Assembly: GCF_029784155.1 (NCBI RefSeq)
Contig: NC_073692.1
Span: 157,943,582 to 158,007,581 of the forward strand
Direction: 5' to 3'
Length of the DNA: 64,000 nucleotides
Source: Uranotaenia lowii
Taxonomy: Eukaryota; Arthropoda; Insecta; Diptera; Culicidae
Numbering within the stretch: position 1 is the first letter of the stretch; the number at the start of each line of letters is the position of its first letter. Below, piece after piece: positions 35,000 to 45,782 of this stretch. A program made the translations under genes and the position numbers. The notes below the pieces were generated by a model. It was given only the letters and a program-made list of their open reading frames with translations, did not search any database and was not told where the DNA came from.

Positions 35000-37900
35000 T
35001 TGAATGGTTGAATTTTGAATTAAAAATTCTGTTGTAACGATTTATTTAAATTACTTTAAACGCCAAAATGTGGTCGTTTTCGTAAAAAAATCAAAATTAA
35101 AGTAAAATTGAAATGATATATCACACCTGTGAGGTCTAATTTGAAAATCGTTTGACATTAAACTTAAATTTTATCTTAAATACTTTTTTTAATGAAGGGT
35201 TTATTTCAGGACTAATAATTCAAAATAATATATTGAAAAAAAAATTCAAAATCTTGAATCAAAAGTCTCAATTACAGATTTAGATTTTTAACTACGTATA
35301 CAATCTCATATTTTGAAATCAGAGCTTAGGTACAATATCTGAAATCAGAACTAATATTTTAGTTCTGAACTCTGCTGGATCCATTGGTTTAAAATTCAGT
35401 CAAATTCTGAAATAAGAATTGGATCTCAGGTAAGTTTTTGGGATCAAATTTCAGAATCGAAATACAAAAATCCGAACGCATTACTAATAGTTCCTTATTC
35501 AGAGTTAGATTTTCAAATAGAGTTTATTATATCAAAATGGATCTAGGATTTCAGATTCTGAATTTTAATTCAGTATCAGTTCGAAACACCGTTACGGAAA
35601 AACGTTAATTGAGAAGTAAAATTTCAATCCATAGTTGTGATTAGTAATAAAGTTATAAACTTTTGATTCGCAAATAAGACTTTAAACCATAAACATGAAG
35701 GAATGCATTTTTTTCTGTTGAACCGGAATGATTGAATTTTTAATTCTGTTTTAAGGTTTTTTTACTCACCTAAGTTGGATAAAATTTGGTTCTAAAAATT
35801 TAAATTTTCTGACCGATAAAATGGAAAACAACAGAAAATTATAAATTTTTCTCAAAAATGTTGGTTCCAAACTAAAATTCTAGAACAAGAAATTGAATAA
35901 AAAATCCGAAATCTGATCACAGACATTGTATTTCTTTTTTTTTTTTTTTTTCCTTTTTTATAGGAATTTAACCCATTAAGGTCATTCTTCCTCGCACATT
36001 GTATTTCAATGTTTAAATAAAATTTGGAAACACAAAATCCGGAATGATTCTGACCTTAGCTTTCCTGATTTTTCCCGCAAATATCTGAGCAGTGCGAATC
36101 TGGGATATTTTCCTCAATATCTGCCAAAATCCAAATTATTCGATTAAAATTTTCATAAAAAAAAAACATTTTTTTTTTACGAAACACATCAGTTAATCAT
36201 ATTTTAAAATCTTAAAAAAAAATCCATCATTTTAATTTAAAAAAAAAATTCTTACAACAAATTTTACTGCAAAATACATGATTATAAAAGCTCATTTTTT
36301 TTTTAAATTTTTATTGGCATTTCAGTCAAAAGAAAGCATATACAAAATTTACAAATTTGCTGACGTTTTGGCTTTTGGTGTTGGCTTTCCTCAAGGCATA
36401 TCTAAATTATCTGAAAATTTAAAAGAAAAGGTTGCAAATTTTGCAAATTTTTTTGATTGATTTCGCATAATAAATTGGAAAAAAATTGACAAAATCTGGG
36501 CAATATGACAAGTTTATTCGAATGATACTTAAAGTTTATATTTGGTACTTAATTTCAACAAGGAAAGTTTTTTTAAAAAAAAACTGTAGTAGAATTGTGG
36601 ACCTGGGTTTAGATTTCGAGGTTTTGGCTTGAGTTTTGAGTCGAGGTTGTTACTATAGAATCATGTTGGTCGTTCATCAAAATTTTATAAGGAATTTGAA
36701 ATTTTGAGTTCAGAGAAGAACATTGCTTTTGGCATTTTTTTTATCCTCATAGGGGGGTGTGAAATATCATTTTTTGAAGTTATTGATTTAGTTTAATACA
36801 ATTCTTCAATATCTGTAACAGTTTGTTTACAAAGTGCAGAAGAATTTTTGTGATAGGTCTAGACTAAGAAATTTGTAATCTTTAAAAAAAATGTTAATCG
36901 TTACAAATGAACTCGTTGTTTTCCACTTCTTTAGAAATTTAGAAATATTTGTTTTGATAAAAATTTATAATGACGAGCATTGAATTTTTGAATAATACTG
37001 AACTTAATGTTATTCGTTATATAACATGTCTATATGTTTCTAATTTGATAAATAATATAAATTTAAAAAAAGTAATTACTTTTTTAAAATTTTGAAAGTT
37101 TTATTCATTCACTTTGTTTATATTTTTCCCCGTTTCAAATATTAACTTTTTATAATCCATCTGAAAAAAAAGTGATGAAAAGAAGTTTTTTTTGTTCCTT
37201 ACAAAACTACATGAAATTGAACCTAACCACGATGTCTCTGATAGAACAAAATAATTTATCGAAACTAAGGATCGGTCATTTTTGCACCAATCTGGAATCT
37301 GGGACTTTTCCCTTTCATTTGAGCCAAAATTTGAAACAATCCATCCGAGGATCTTAAACATTTTATTTGTTTGATTTTTTTTAACTTCTTATAATGGTTC
37401 TTCCAAAGAAATCATCATATTAGTAACTGTTAAAACCTTGTCTTACCTTTAGCGTTATTCTAACTCCATTTGTCAATAAAATGATCTAATTAATAGTAAA
37501 ATTTCTCGGCTACTTCTTTGTCCAAGACATCAAAGAAAAGAAATAGTTGTAATGTCACAAACAGGGTGGCCATTATTTCATGTGAAAAATCTGATTAAAC
37601 TTCTCATCACTGATTGTACCAAGACCAGATATAGTATCCTGACGACTTAGTTATTAAAAGTAGAGTGTTCCAATGTTCAGGATGGTTTATTTACATTTAA
37701 TATCAATCTCTTTCATAAATTTTATCAGGAAAATCAGAAGTAAAGAGCATTCAAAGGGTATTATTTTGAAAGATATATGGTTTCTGCTTTACTTATTTCA
37801 TGCTTGGAGCAAAGTAACATCTTGAATATGTGCAAAGCATAAGCAAATGAATGTAGACAAAATAGTTTTAAAAGTCTCTTTTATAAAAAAAATAAAGAAT

Positions 37901-38300
37901 AATTTAAGCTTTACAAGCCACTGGAATAAATTTTGTTAGTTACACGGAGTTATTTTTTGTTTGCATGAAATAAAGAGAAAGACATTTCAAAGAAGATCAA
38001 ACATGCAAAAATTCACAGACAAATATTTGCAGTGTTTCATAAAGAATGCTACCTGATAAAAACCCGTGTTTTTATTTCATCCAGGAAATTTAAAAAAAAC
38101 AATTAAATTAAATTAAACAAAATTAAATATTCGCAAAAAAATCTGATTAATTTGTTAAGCCCAGTCAACCAACTAAAAGTGAATTGAGAAAATATTTTCA
38201 AAAAATGATATTAAATAAAATCAATCATTGCATTCTATTTTTTCCAAATCTTTTCGTTTTTATCGATGATTATCTGTATGCATAGATGTACAGAGCTCAG
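35000..38300. other. AT-rich non-coding stretch, no gene seen
   Basis: Very AT-rich. At 35940-35995 a T-run is followed by GGAATTTAACCC..AGGTCATTCTTCC, a motif also present at 32842-32878, possibly a retroelement tail. A possible very diverged family C MITE spans about 36056-36516 (right end AAATCTGGGCAATATGACAAG). No gene recognised. Confidence 0.4.
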
Positions 38301-38439
38301 AAAACACAAATCATACATCTGGAATGCAAAATTTCATCTCGAACAGGATTCATTTTCAAAGAACTCTCAATCCATCGTCATCCTCATCGAAACGTGGAAC
38401 AATTTGCACCGAAAATAGATCAGTTCGAAATAAGTTCTC

Positions 38440-38790
38440 AATCATGCTAATTTATTCATGTTCCACAGCACCGTGGCGCTCATTTGGCACTTCATTCACT
38501 CCTGCAAACCATCCATGGCGTTCTCTTAATTCGATCAATGTGCTTTTTGTGTTGTTGTTTTCATCTCGTCACACCCCGCCATGTTCGATGTTTCTCACCC
38601 TAAATGTTGCTCCTTCTTCTCGCTTACTGTTTGTCTGTTTGTCTGAATTGGAACTGTCTATGTTTGTGCTGACGATGTTTGTGACCCCCCAAAGTCGCCT
38701 TTTGGCCTATTCGATTGCACACCAGCAGCAGCAGCAATAATTAGATTTCGTTAAAGTTCCCCGTGCAGTATCCAACTCCGTGTGTTGTTC
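38440..38790 (+). other. less AT-rich island directly upstream of the candidate exon
   Basis: Sequence composition changes about 350 bp before the candidate exon, with a CAGCAGCAGCAGCAA run at its end. An open frame of 138 codons (38324-38740) covers it but has no recognisable motif and ends before the splice acceptor. It may be conserved intron or regulatory sequence; it could also be a 5' untranslated exon. Confidence 0.4.
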
Positions 38791-38807
38791 CTTGATTTTA
38801 TTTCTAG

Positions 38808-39014
38808 ACACCCGGCATCAGGAACAGCAGCACCCGGAACATCCGGAGCAGGACCATCCCCCCTCCCGGCTGGAACAGCGACATTCCTCGGGGCATCATC
38901 CCCCCGGCGGACGCTTCAAGCTGTATTCCGGTCAGCCCCAGCACCACAAGCTCTGGCGTACGAGGGACGCCGTGACGCTTCTCGGGGCCAACTGGAAAAT
39001 TGCACAGAAACTAG
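38808..39014 (+). CDS. candidate internal coding exon, unidentified host gene
   Basis: A GC-rich 207-bp block bounded by a good 3' splice site (pyrimidine-rich tract and TTTCTAG ending 38807) and a plausible donor (CTAG/GTAACC at 39014/39015). 207 is a multiple of three, so the flanking phases agree. In the frame that stays open past the donor the block encodes a His/Gln/Pro-rich segment (HQEQQHPEHPEQDHPP) followed by a less biased part containing GGRFKLYSGQPQHHKLW and LLGANWKIAQKL. A second plus frame, Ala/Gly/Pro-rich, is also open across the block and hits a stop only across the donor, and a minus frame is open too, so the frame is not certain. No domain recognised. This is the only stretch in the window that looks like a host protein-coding exon; the other exons would lie outside. 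Confidence 0.45.
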
Positions 39015-40004
39015 GTAACCCCATCAGAGTCGCCCAATCGCATCAGTCAAACTTTCATCTTTGGGTTTTGTACCGTCGAAGTCAGCACTGCATACAAGGG
39101 TGTGTCGAATTCACTCTGATTTCATGTTTGAAAAGGAACATATCCTGAAAAAATCGTTTTGGTTAAAACCAACGTGTGATTTTCTGTAACAGAATTTTAA
39201 AATGAGATTAAAGTACACGGGATTTAATTTGAAGTTTTTTTTTGTTTCAATTATAGTTTTTTGTATAGGAACATGAACAGAATTTTTTTGGAGAGGATGA
39301 CTTTTTTGTTTTTCGAGGATTTTTTTCCCATTCATGAAGTGCAAATAAAATTTAAATTTTATTTATTTTCTCGCTTAAACTTTGCTGGGGAAGACAAAGT
39401 AATTGGAATAAAGAATAAACAAATTATTACGCTGTACCACACCTATGAATAACTTCTGGGAATCTGGGGGCTCACCCTTTAAATGGTAGATTAGGATGTG
39501 CAGAACAAACTTTTGTATGAGGCCGACTGAAAAAAATCATGTTTAGAGGTTCCGCAAGCGCGATCTTTGAAAAAAGTCCACTTTCAAAAGATTTGATTTT
39601 AAATAAATTCTGGGTAGAAAAATGTTCGTATAATTTATACACTTTTTATTTTTTTTAATTTTGTTTGAGTTAAATACTACACTATAAAAATGAACCAAAT
39701 TTGTATGCAGGCTATTTCCAAGAAAAAAAATTTTTTTGGTTCGAAATTTTTGGATTCAACTGAGCAAAATGTGTACCAAGCGTAAAATATTTTTGATACC
39801 AATGCCATCAAAAGATGCAGATTTTTGTGCACTTAAACTTTGCTGAACAAAATATGTTGTTTGTGTCATTGTGTTTTATCCTTAACAAAAACCAAAATTT
39901 AGGATATTTTTTATTCAATTTATCAAATTTGTCTCAATAAATAACTACTTTAAAATCAAAATACTTGAAAAAAAGACTTAGATGGTTTAAGGGAGTCATC
40001 AGAA

Positions 40005-40009
<5 letters not shown>
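39015..40009. other. non-coding stretch, probable intron, no further exon seen
   Basis: AT-rich sequence after the candidate donor site. Short open frames lack protein-like composition. It ends at the poly-T marking the 3' end of the LINE. Confidence 0.45.
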
Positions 40010-40035
<26 letters not shown>

Positions 40036-40080
40036 GATTAATTTATTTCTTAGTATGTATAATAAAATCACATTTGTTGG

Positions 40081-43000
40081 TCAATCTTCTAGCTCTAAAT
40101 GGAAACTCAAACTTTGACTATCAATTCTATCATCACATTGATCTATGAAACTGACATAATTGCTAAGATATTTCAATATGTTTGTTTTCTTCTGTTTATT
40201 CATATTTGGCAACACTGGTTGTAGGAGCTCCTGGAATGTCCAAAGTTTTCTGAAGTTAATGACTTCATTCAGTTTTTGCTGTAGAACGTTGAAGGCGTCA
40301 TTCAATCTGCTGCATTCGCTATATTTGTGGCATAGTGATTCAACCTGCGCCCCACAGTGTGTACAGCTCTCATCGTCAGCTCTTCGGAGAACAAACAGCA
40401 GTTTTCGGCATTCGGATTTTTCGTTGGCCAGGATGTAGAGTTTGGCTCTCTGTTTGTAAGAGAGTTTTCGGCAAGCAATATTTCTCCATATCTTACTCCA
40501 CTCAATAGTGGGGTTGTTTCGCTCAACTTTCGGTTGGTCTGTTAGAGACAAAAGGTGGTCGTAGATAAGTCTGGCCGAAGAGTTTTGTTGTATGTTTCTT
40601 GGAAGATCCTGCATGGCTTGAGATACTATGGCTACATCAGGAAGGCTGGTCGGAATCGGTCGGATACGGTCAACTAACAATGATTTATAAAATGGCATGC
40701 TGTCGAGTTCTAGGATGTGTCTGTTGACCAGTAACGATTTTGCTTTCATCATTGGTAGGTGGAAATTAAGGCCTCCTTTTTCTACTGGTCGTGCCAGTTG
40801 CTGAATTGGGACACGAGCAGAGTATCCGCGCCATAAGAAGCTACCACTAGTAGCTGTAACTTTTGCCATATGATATGAGTTCGGGGGAACGATTGACGAT
40901 AAGAACCATATTTTCGAGTTAATGTACGTGTTGAGAAGATATACTTTTTGGTGCAGTGTAAGCAGTCTCATAGAGTGGAGCCATAGATGTTGAGCAACTT
41001 TAGAAACTACTGTATCCCAATTTTTGCGGATCATAACTCGTATCGAGTTCGCGAAATACACCCCTAATATTTTTATGGTATCGGTCGTGTACAACCAAGA
41101 AACGTTAATTGGGTCATTGTTTATGTAGCCTACGTCAATAGCGACAGTTTTTGCTAGGTTAAGTTTGGCACCTGATACAGGCCCAAAATTGTTGAACAGC
41201 TCATTGATCCTCTCGATTTGCTCTCGTGTTTTAACCAGAATACTGATATCATCAGCATACGCCACTACAAGGTCTTGATCGCAGACTTTCTCAATCCTTT
41301 GAAGGAGAGGGTGTAGGTATATGACGAAAAGGTGCATCGACAGTGGATCTCCCTGACGAACGGATCTGCCGATGCGGAAGGGTGTTGATAATCTCCCGTT
41401 GACGAGAAGACGAGACGAAGACATCTCGAAAATACGAGATACAAGGTCTACAAAATCACGATTAAAACCGAGCGAGCACATGGTGTTGTGTAGATATTGG
41501 TGTGATACCCGATCAAATGCTGATTCTAGGTCAAACGATATTAGTTTTCCTCTCTCTTTATTTTCGATAAGATAGGAAATGCGATCTTTAAGAGACAGCG
41601 TTGCTTGAAAGATATTTCGACCGAAATTCGAGCATTTTTGGCTACTCGTGAGAATGTCATTTTGTTTTATTATTTTCTCTAATCGGAGTTTGAGTATACG
41701 GGCGAAAATTTTGTAGTCGTTGTTAAGTAAAGAAATTGGTCGGTAGGAGTGAGCTGTATCATCGCTGTTCTTTTTTTTTACTAAAACTATCACACCATCC
41801 AAAAATTCTGATGGAAATGCTCCGGTAAGTGCTTCGTTTAGTATCAAGTTAAGCTCCCGATGAAGAATATCGAATGCCCGAAGATAGAATTCTCTAGGTA
41901 TCCCATCTGGGCCTGGAGATTTCTTTGGCGCGGATGTCTTAAGTGCCTCCCTGATTTCGACGGTGTTTATTTTGTGGGTACTTACTAGATTTGCCTCGTT
42001 GTTTTCCGGAATTACTCGTTCGCAGTTGAAAGTGTTGTGTTGGCCATGGGGTTGGTTTCCGTCATACAGCGTCTTGTAGTAGTCCAGCAGGTGATCATGA
42101 ATTTGCCCAGGTTCCTCGATAACACCGCCCGTTTCGTTGCGTACCTTGGATATGATGGTTTTTTTTCTACGTCGCTCTCCCAGGTGAAAAGTTGAAAATG
42201 GTTCGCCGAGTTCGTGTGTCTCATTGGTTCTTATGAACATCCCAGAAAACTGCCGTTGATGAGTGAGCATTTGTGCTTTAATTTTGTTTATTGTAGCTAT
42301 CATAGTGGGGTCATGGTAAAATGAATCATACGCTTGTTGAAGGAGGGCGTACAAACATTGTTGTTCTTGATAAAACATCCTGGAGGCGAGTTTCGATTTC
42401 CATAGGAAGAAGTTTTTAATTTTAGATTTTGCGTAGAAAATCCACCAAGATAGCCAGGAGTCATAATTGCGGCGTTGACGAGTCCAAAATTGCCATTGGA
42501 CTTGTAGCTCCATCATGTTTTCGTTCGTTAGAAGGTGTGGGCGGAGAGACCAATACCCCCGTCCATGGGCTGTGCCAATAGAAGGAAGACATAGACGTGC
42601 CGTAACGGCTTTGTGGTCGAAAAAACAACACACATGCGTTTGTGTTGCGCGCAGGTGCTGTCGAAGTCCAAGACTAGTGTAGATGCGGTCCAGCCTTGCT
42701 GAAGAGTTGTGAGAGACGTACGTGTGGCCCGCTTCGTTTGAGCGTAGTTGTACCCAGAGATCTTGTAGTTGTAGTTGTTGTATAATGGTTTGAAGAGCTG
42801 GGCTGGTATTTATACCTGTGGCATCACATGGACGTATTACGCTGTTAAAATCTCCTGCGAGGATGGTGTGCTCGGTACGGTGCCGAAGATAATATGGAAT
42901 CGTGTAGTTGAAGAAACGTTCCCTCTCAGCTCGATGGACTGAACCAGAGGGAGCGTATACGTTGCACAGAGTTGTTTTGTTCACGCGTGCATAGATGAGT

Positions 43001-43254
43001 CGGCTATCAAGACTTCTCTCCACATGAGAGAATCGGATGTGATCTTTAAGGGCAATGGCAGTTCCCCTTCGTGTGTGATCGACGTTACATAGCACAGTGT
43101 ATCCTGGTAGTGATAGTTCCGTGTTTTCCACTTCTTGCAAGAAGATGATATCCAGATCCATGACATGAGCGAAGGTTCGAAGGGCATTGATTTTAGTGGT
43201 ACTTGTGATCGTGTTGATATTTAGCGTTGCGATGTTATAGCTGACAAGATCCAT
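40081..43254 (-). CDS. LINE ORF2: AP-type endonuclease and reverse transcriptase, intact
   Basis: 1057-residue protein that nicks target DNA and copies LINE RNA at the break. Residues 1-220 are an apurinic-like endonuclease: SYNIATLN near the start, QE with Glu41, YAPSG at 100-104, GDFN with Asp135 and Asn137, LDRIY at 188-192, and the catalytic FDHKAV with Asp213/His214. Reverse transcriptase spans about 445-760: SPGPDGIP, YRPISLLNNDYK, FDLESAF with Asp575, SVRQGDPLS and YADD at 666-669. A C-terminal zinc knuckle of form CX2CX8HX4C uses Cys964, Cys967, His976 and Cys981. Length is normal for an L1/Tx1-type ORF2 and there are no internal stops. The ATG lies 9 bases past the ORF1 stop, so translation probably depends on reinitiation or a similar coupling. 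Confidence 0.95.
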   Translation of the reverse strand: MDLVSYNIATLNINTITSTTKINALRTFAHVMDLDIIFLQEVENTELSLPGYTVLCNVDHTRRGTAIALKDHIRFSHVERSLDSRLIYARVNKTTLCNVYAPSGSVHRAERERFFNYTIPYYLRHRTEHTILAGDFNSVIRPCDATGINTSPALQTIIQQLQLQDLWVQLRSNEAGHTYVSHNSSARLDRIYTSLGLRQHLRATQTHVCCFFDHKAVTARLCLPSIGTAHGRGYWSLRPHLLTNENMMELQVQWQFWTRQRRNYDSWLSWWIFYAKSKIKNFFLWKSKLASRMFYQEQQCLYALLQQAYDSFYHDPTMIATINKIKAQMLTHQRQFSGMFIRTNETHELGEPFSTFHLGERRRKKTIISKVRNETGGVIEEPGQIHDHLLDYYKTLYDGNQPHGQHNTFNCERVIPENNEANLVSTHKINTVEIREALKTSAPKKSPGPDGIPREFYLRAFDILHRELNLILNEALTGAFPSEFLDGVIVLVKKKNSDDTAHSYRPISLLNNDYKIFARILKLRLEKIIKQNDILTSSQKCSNFGRNIFQATLSLKDRISYLIENKERGKLISFDLESAFDRVSHQYLHNTMCSLGFNRDFVDLVSRIFEMSSSRLLVNGRLSTPFRIGRSVRQGDPLSMHLFVIYLHPLLQRIEKVCDQDLVVAYADDISILVKTREQIERINELFNNFGPVSGAKLNLAKTVAIDVGYINNDPINVSWLYTTDTIKILGVYFANSIRVMIRKNWDTVVSKVAQHLWLHSMRLLTLHQKVYLLNTYINSKIWFLSSIVPPNSYHMAKVTATSGSFLWRGYSARVPIQQLARPVEKGGLNFHLPMMKAKSLLVNRHILELDSMPFYKSLLVDRIRPIPTSLPDVAIVSQAMQDLPRNIQQNSSARLIYDHLLSLTDQPKVERNNPTIEWSKIWRNIACRKLSYKQRAKLYILANEKSECRKLLFVLRRADDESCTHCGAQVESLCHKYSECSRLNDAFNVLQQKLNEVINFRKLWTFQELLQPVLPNMNKQKKTNILKYLSNYVSFIDQCDDRIDSQSLSFHLELED

Positions 43255-43262
43255 GTTGGTAG

Positions 43263-44033
43263 TTACTCCACATCAATAGTTCCGTCAGCCCCGCTGGGAG
43301 TATCGTGTCGTGTTTTTTTCGTTTGAGGTCTACGGGTGCGTGAGCTGCTGGACGAGGTAGTTGAATCGTCTGTTTCGCTGCCATCGGGGTGTTTACGATT
43401 TGCTGGAACGGTTGAAGTGGTCAGTTCTGCTGGAGGAAGAGTTGGTGGGAGCATTTGGGTTTTGTGTTGCGTTTCAGTTGTGAAACTCGAAACGGTCGGC
43501 GCAGTGTTGGTCGATTCTTTACGAACGTTTGGTTTTCCTTGTGGGGGCATGGAGCTGAGTCCAGGTGCTGGATTTTGTGGAGCTGTTTGCGTGGTGGTCA
43601 GTGCTTTTGAAGGCAACAGTGTTGGTTTTAGTGTTTGTGGGACAGCTTTTGGTGGCTGACTTGTTAGTACATTGGCATACGATGGTTTGTTCATATCGAT
43701 GGCCAATCTTTGTACTAACAGTTTTTTGTTTTGTACACAGGGAATTCCGTTGTGTACAAATTCATCGCAGTATTTGCAGGTTTGTCTTTGGTGTTTGTAG
43801 CTTACGGCAGCCTGTTTGGCGTTGATGGTTACGATCGAAGGGATGTTGGTATTTACGATCACTCTGGCAATTCGTATGCCAGTCGAGGTGCCCCCGAACG
43901 GAAACTTTTCGTCCCACAGTAGGTCTCTAACAGAGAGAACTTCGCCATACGACGACAAGAAGTCAGCGACCTGCTCGTTAGAAACGTCTTCGGAGAGATC
44001 GAAGATTCGCACCTCTACAGCTCCGTCTTCCAT
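43263..44033 (-). CDS. LINE ORF1, C-terminal part (RRM-like domain and zinc knuckle)
   Basis: 256 residues if started at the ATG, but the true start is probably upstream and lost: the frame directly before it meets a stop inside an AT-rich insertion. Residues 7-70 (VRIFDLSEDVSNEQVADFL, then SSYGEVLSVRDL) look like an RNA-recognition fold. Residues 86-99 (CKYCDEFVHNGIPC) form a CX2CX4HX4C zinc knuckle. The rest is Pro/Thr/Ser-rich with a basic tail (RTRRPQTKKTRH). In LINEs this protein coats the RNA as part of the ribonucleoprotein. Together with 44180-44542 it would form one ORF1 of more than 350 residues. Confidence 0.8.
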   Translation of the reverse strand: MEDGAVEVRIFDLSEDVSNEQVADFLSSYGEVLSVRDLLWDEKFPFGGTSTGIRIARVIVNTNIPSIVTINAKQAAVSYKHQRQTCKYCDEFVHNGIPCVQNKKLLVQRLAIDMNKPSYANVLTSQPPKAVPQTLKPTLLPSKALTTTQTAPQNPAPGLSSMPPQGKPNVRKESTNTAPTVSSFTTETQHKTQMLPPTLPPAELTTSTVPANRKHPDGSETDDSTTSSSSSRTRRPQTKKTRHDTPSGADGTIDVE

Positions 44034-44039
44034 GACGAT

Positions 44040-44243
44040 CAGGACCCGGCAACTTTACACGATTTATCTATGTATCGTGTGACCAACATCTTTTAAATAA
44101 GTGGTCGTGAATCTCGTTTTTAAGCTTTTTTTCCTCAGATTTAAGCTTTTTTTGCCTTGAGAGTATAGGAGATGAAAGCTCAAATCTGAAGAAAAAAGCT
44201 TAAATCTGTCAAAAAAGGAGAAATCTGAGGGGAAATCTGAGAG
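44040..44243. repeat. AT-rich insertion with inverted AAGCTTAAATCTG repeats, splitting ORF1
   Basis: Contains CAGATTTAAGCTTTTTTT (44137-44154) and its inverse AAAAAAGCTTAAATCTG (44193-44209), plus partial copies near 44120, 44176, 44221 and 44233. The ORF1 coding sense stops at MEHI on one side and resumes around CRVLIVMEDG on the other. No clear TIR with flanking duplication, so it may be a small palindromic insert or local expansion. Edges are approximate. Confidence 0.65.
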
Positions 44244-44542
44244 ATGTGCTCCATACGGTTTGAATAGCGTTGCCGCCGCCTGATGACGATGCGGAGCTTT
44301 TGAGGCTTGCCATCCACGATGCACTCATGTTTGTTGTCGTGCTGCTCTACAACACGTTCAGCTGTTTCGAGGTCAGTGACCTTAATAAACACGCAAGCTA
44401 GGCGCTTGCTCGGTTGGATCATCAACACATTTTCGCGGGTAATTTCGAGTTGATTTTTAATGAACTTATGGATTTCGTCATAAGACGGCGGTTTCGGAAG
44501 GTTCGCAAGATCAATGCGAAAGGTATTCTCACGACGCCCCAT
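44180..44542 (-). CDS. LINE ORF1, N-terminal part, truncated by insertion
   Basis: Begins with ATG at 44542 in a good position for the ORF1 start. The first 100 residues (MGRRENTFRIDLANLP onward, with ACVFIKVTDLETAERVV at about 49-65) have an RRM-like pattern, and KLRIVIRR closes the fold. After MEHI the reading frame enters an AT-rich, repeat-containing insertion and runs about 20 residues of unrelated sequence (SQISPQISPFL) to a stop. The downstream ORF1 part is therefore not translated in frame with this part. Confidence 0.75.
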   Translation of the reverse strand: MGRRENTFRIDLANLPKPPSYDEIHKFIKNQLEITRENVLMIQPSKRLACVFIKVTDLETAERVVEQHDNKHECIVDGKPQKLRIVIRRRQRYSNRMEHISQISPQISPFLTDLSFFLQI

Positions 44543-45782
44543 TTTGAAATGAGGACTTCGCGGTGAAAGAAATTTGTAAAGAAACTATGCACGTGATAGA
44601 CTTCCGGAGCTAGATCAAAAACACGACCTTATCGCTCGGAAGACGAGCGCAAACTGATATGGCAAATCGGACAACAGGAAGGGATTCTGAGACATAGTGT
44701 TCTAAAGAAGCATAAAAAACTGGTTTTTCATCATACATTTTTTTCTTCACCAATCGATTGCTTGATTAAGTAAATTTTATTAAAATTTCAATTGAGACTA
44801 ACATTTCACCTGAAGAGTGCAACTCGATTGGATTTAAAACAAAAAAGTTATGGCTGTTCAAAGATTGTATTTTTGTGGCAAATTGTCCTATGAAACGCAA
44901 TGAGTAAAATGTACTCATTGTGTGTTAAACGAATTTGCGGACTCCCTGGTTCACGAAATATTTGTCTCCACTGAAGACGGCGAAGAGATGTGCGCTTAGC
45001 AATCACCATAAGCTCAAATCCACAAACCTCAAGTCCAACAAAATAATCGTCATGGAAGCATGTCAAAGGTCAGCGAAATGAACCTGGTATTCCAACTCGA
45101 ATGTTTCTGGATGGCAACACTGCGAACTCTGATAACGGAATCTCTCTTTGCTCAAAATTTCTCGGGAACCTTTGCTACTGCTTCAACATCCCCAAAACAT
45201 GTGGAGAGCGCTGTCAGGAATGTTTCGCCATTCGGCTTCTACATAAGCACGATTACAGTAGAGAATGCGGTCACAAACCAAAGCAGCAGCAAAGCACAAA
45301 AACTCCCTCTTTGTAGGCCCGGAAGGTATACCATCTACCTTTCTAAAACGATTTACTGACTCAGGTGAGACTCATCTCTCAAGATTCTCTTTACAGAGTT
45401 AGCTACCCTTCACTGTGGAAGGAAGCTTACTTGTTTCTGGGCCATAAAAAAGAGGGATCGGAGAGATATCAACAACTTTAGAGGAATCTCAGTTTTATGT
45501 GAAATTTCCAAACTATTCGAGTTAGTCGTCATGGATCCGACATCCTCATACTGTAAGCGAAATGTTTCAATCGATCTGCATGGATTTATGCCCGAACGCT
45601 CCACGACAACTAACCTGTTGACCTACACCTCTTATGTGCACGAAAGTTTTGCTGCTAAATCTTAAACCAACGACATCTATACTGATTTGTCAGCAGCATT
45701 CTGTGGACCTTTACTTTGTTACCTAGTGGATCGATTTCCCTTTATTTTTTAAGTTGCGAATTTACCGCAAGCACTTATGCGC

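Larger units (their letters stand above)
40010..44690 (-). mobile_element. young non-LTR retrotransposon (L1/Tx1-like), near full length
   Basis: Minus-strand LINE with ORF1 (44542 down to 43263, interrupted), an 8-base spacer, and ORF2 (43254-40081). A short 3' UTR of about 45 bp ends in a poly-A seen as T at 40010-40035. The 5' end is estimated near 44690 from the drop in GC; no target-site duplication of the 3' flank (TCAGAAGGCC) was found there. RT motifs such as YRPISLLNNDYKIFARIL and VRQGDPLS resemble the L1/Tx1 side of the LINE tree, as does ORF1 with RRM-like domains and a zinc knuckle. The intact ORF2 and unbroken A-tail indicate recent insertion. Confidence 0.9.

Noticed and set aside
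40302..42224. Short open frames on both strands inside ORF2
   Set aside because: Shadows of the 1057-residue ORF2 frame.
43336..44082. Several plus-strand open frames opposite the LINE ORF1
   Set aside because: They are antisense shadows of the LINE coding region.
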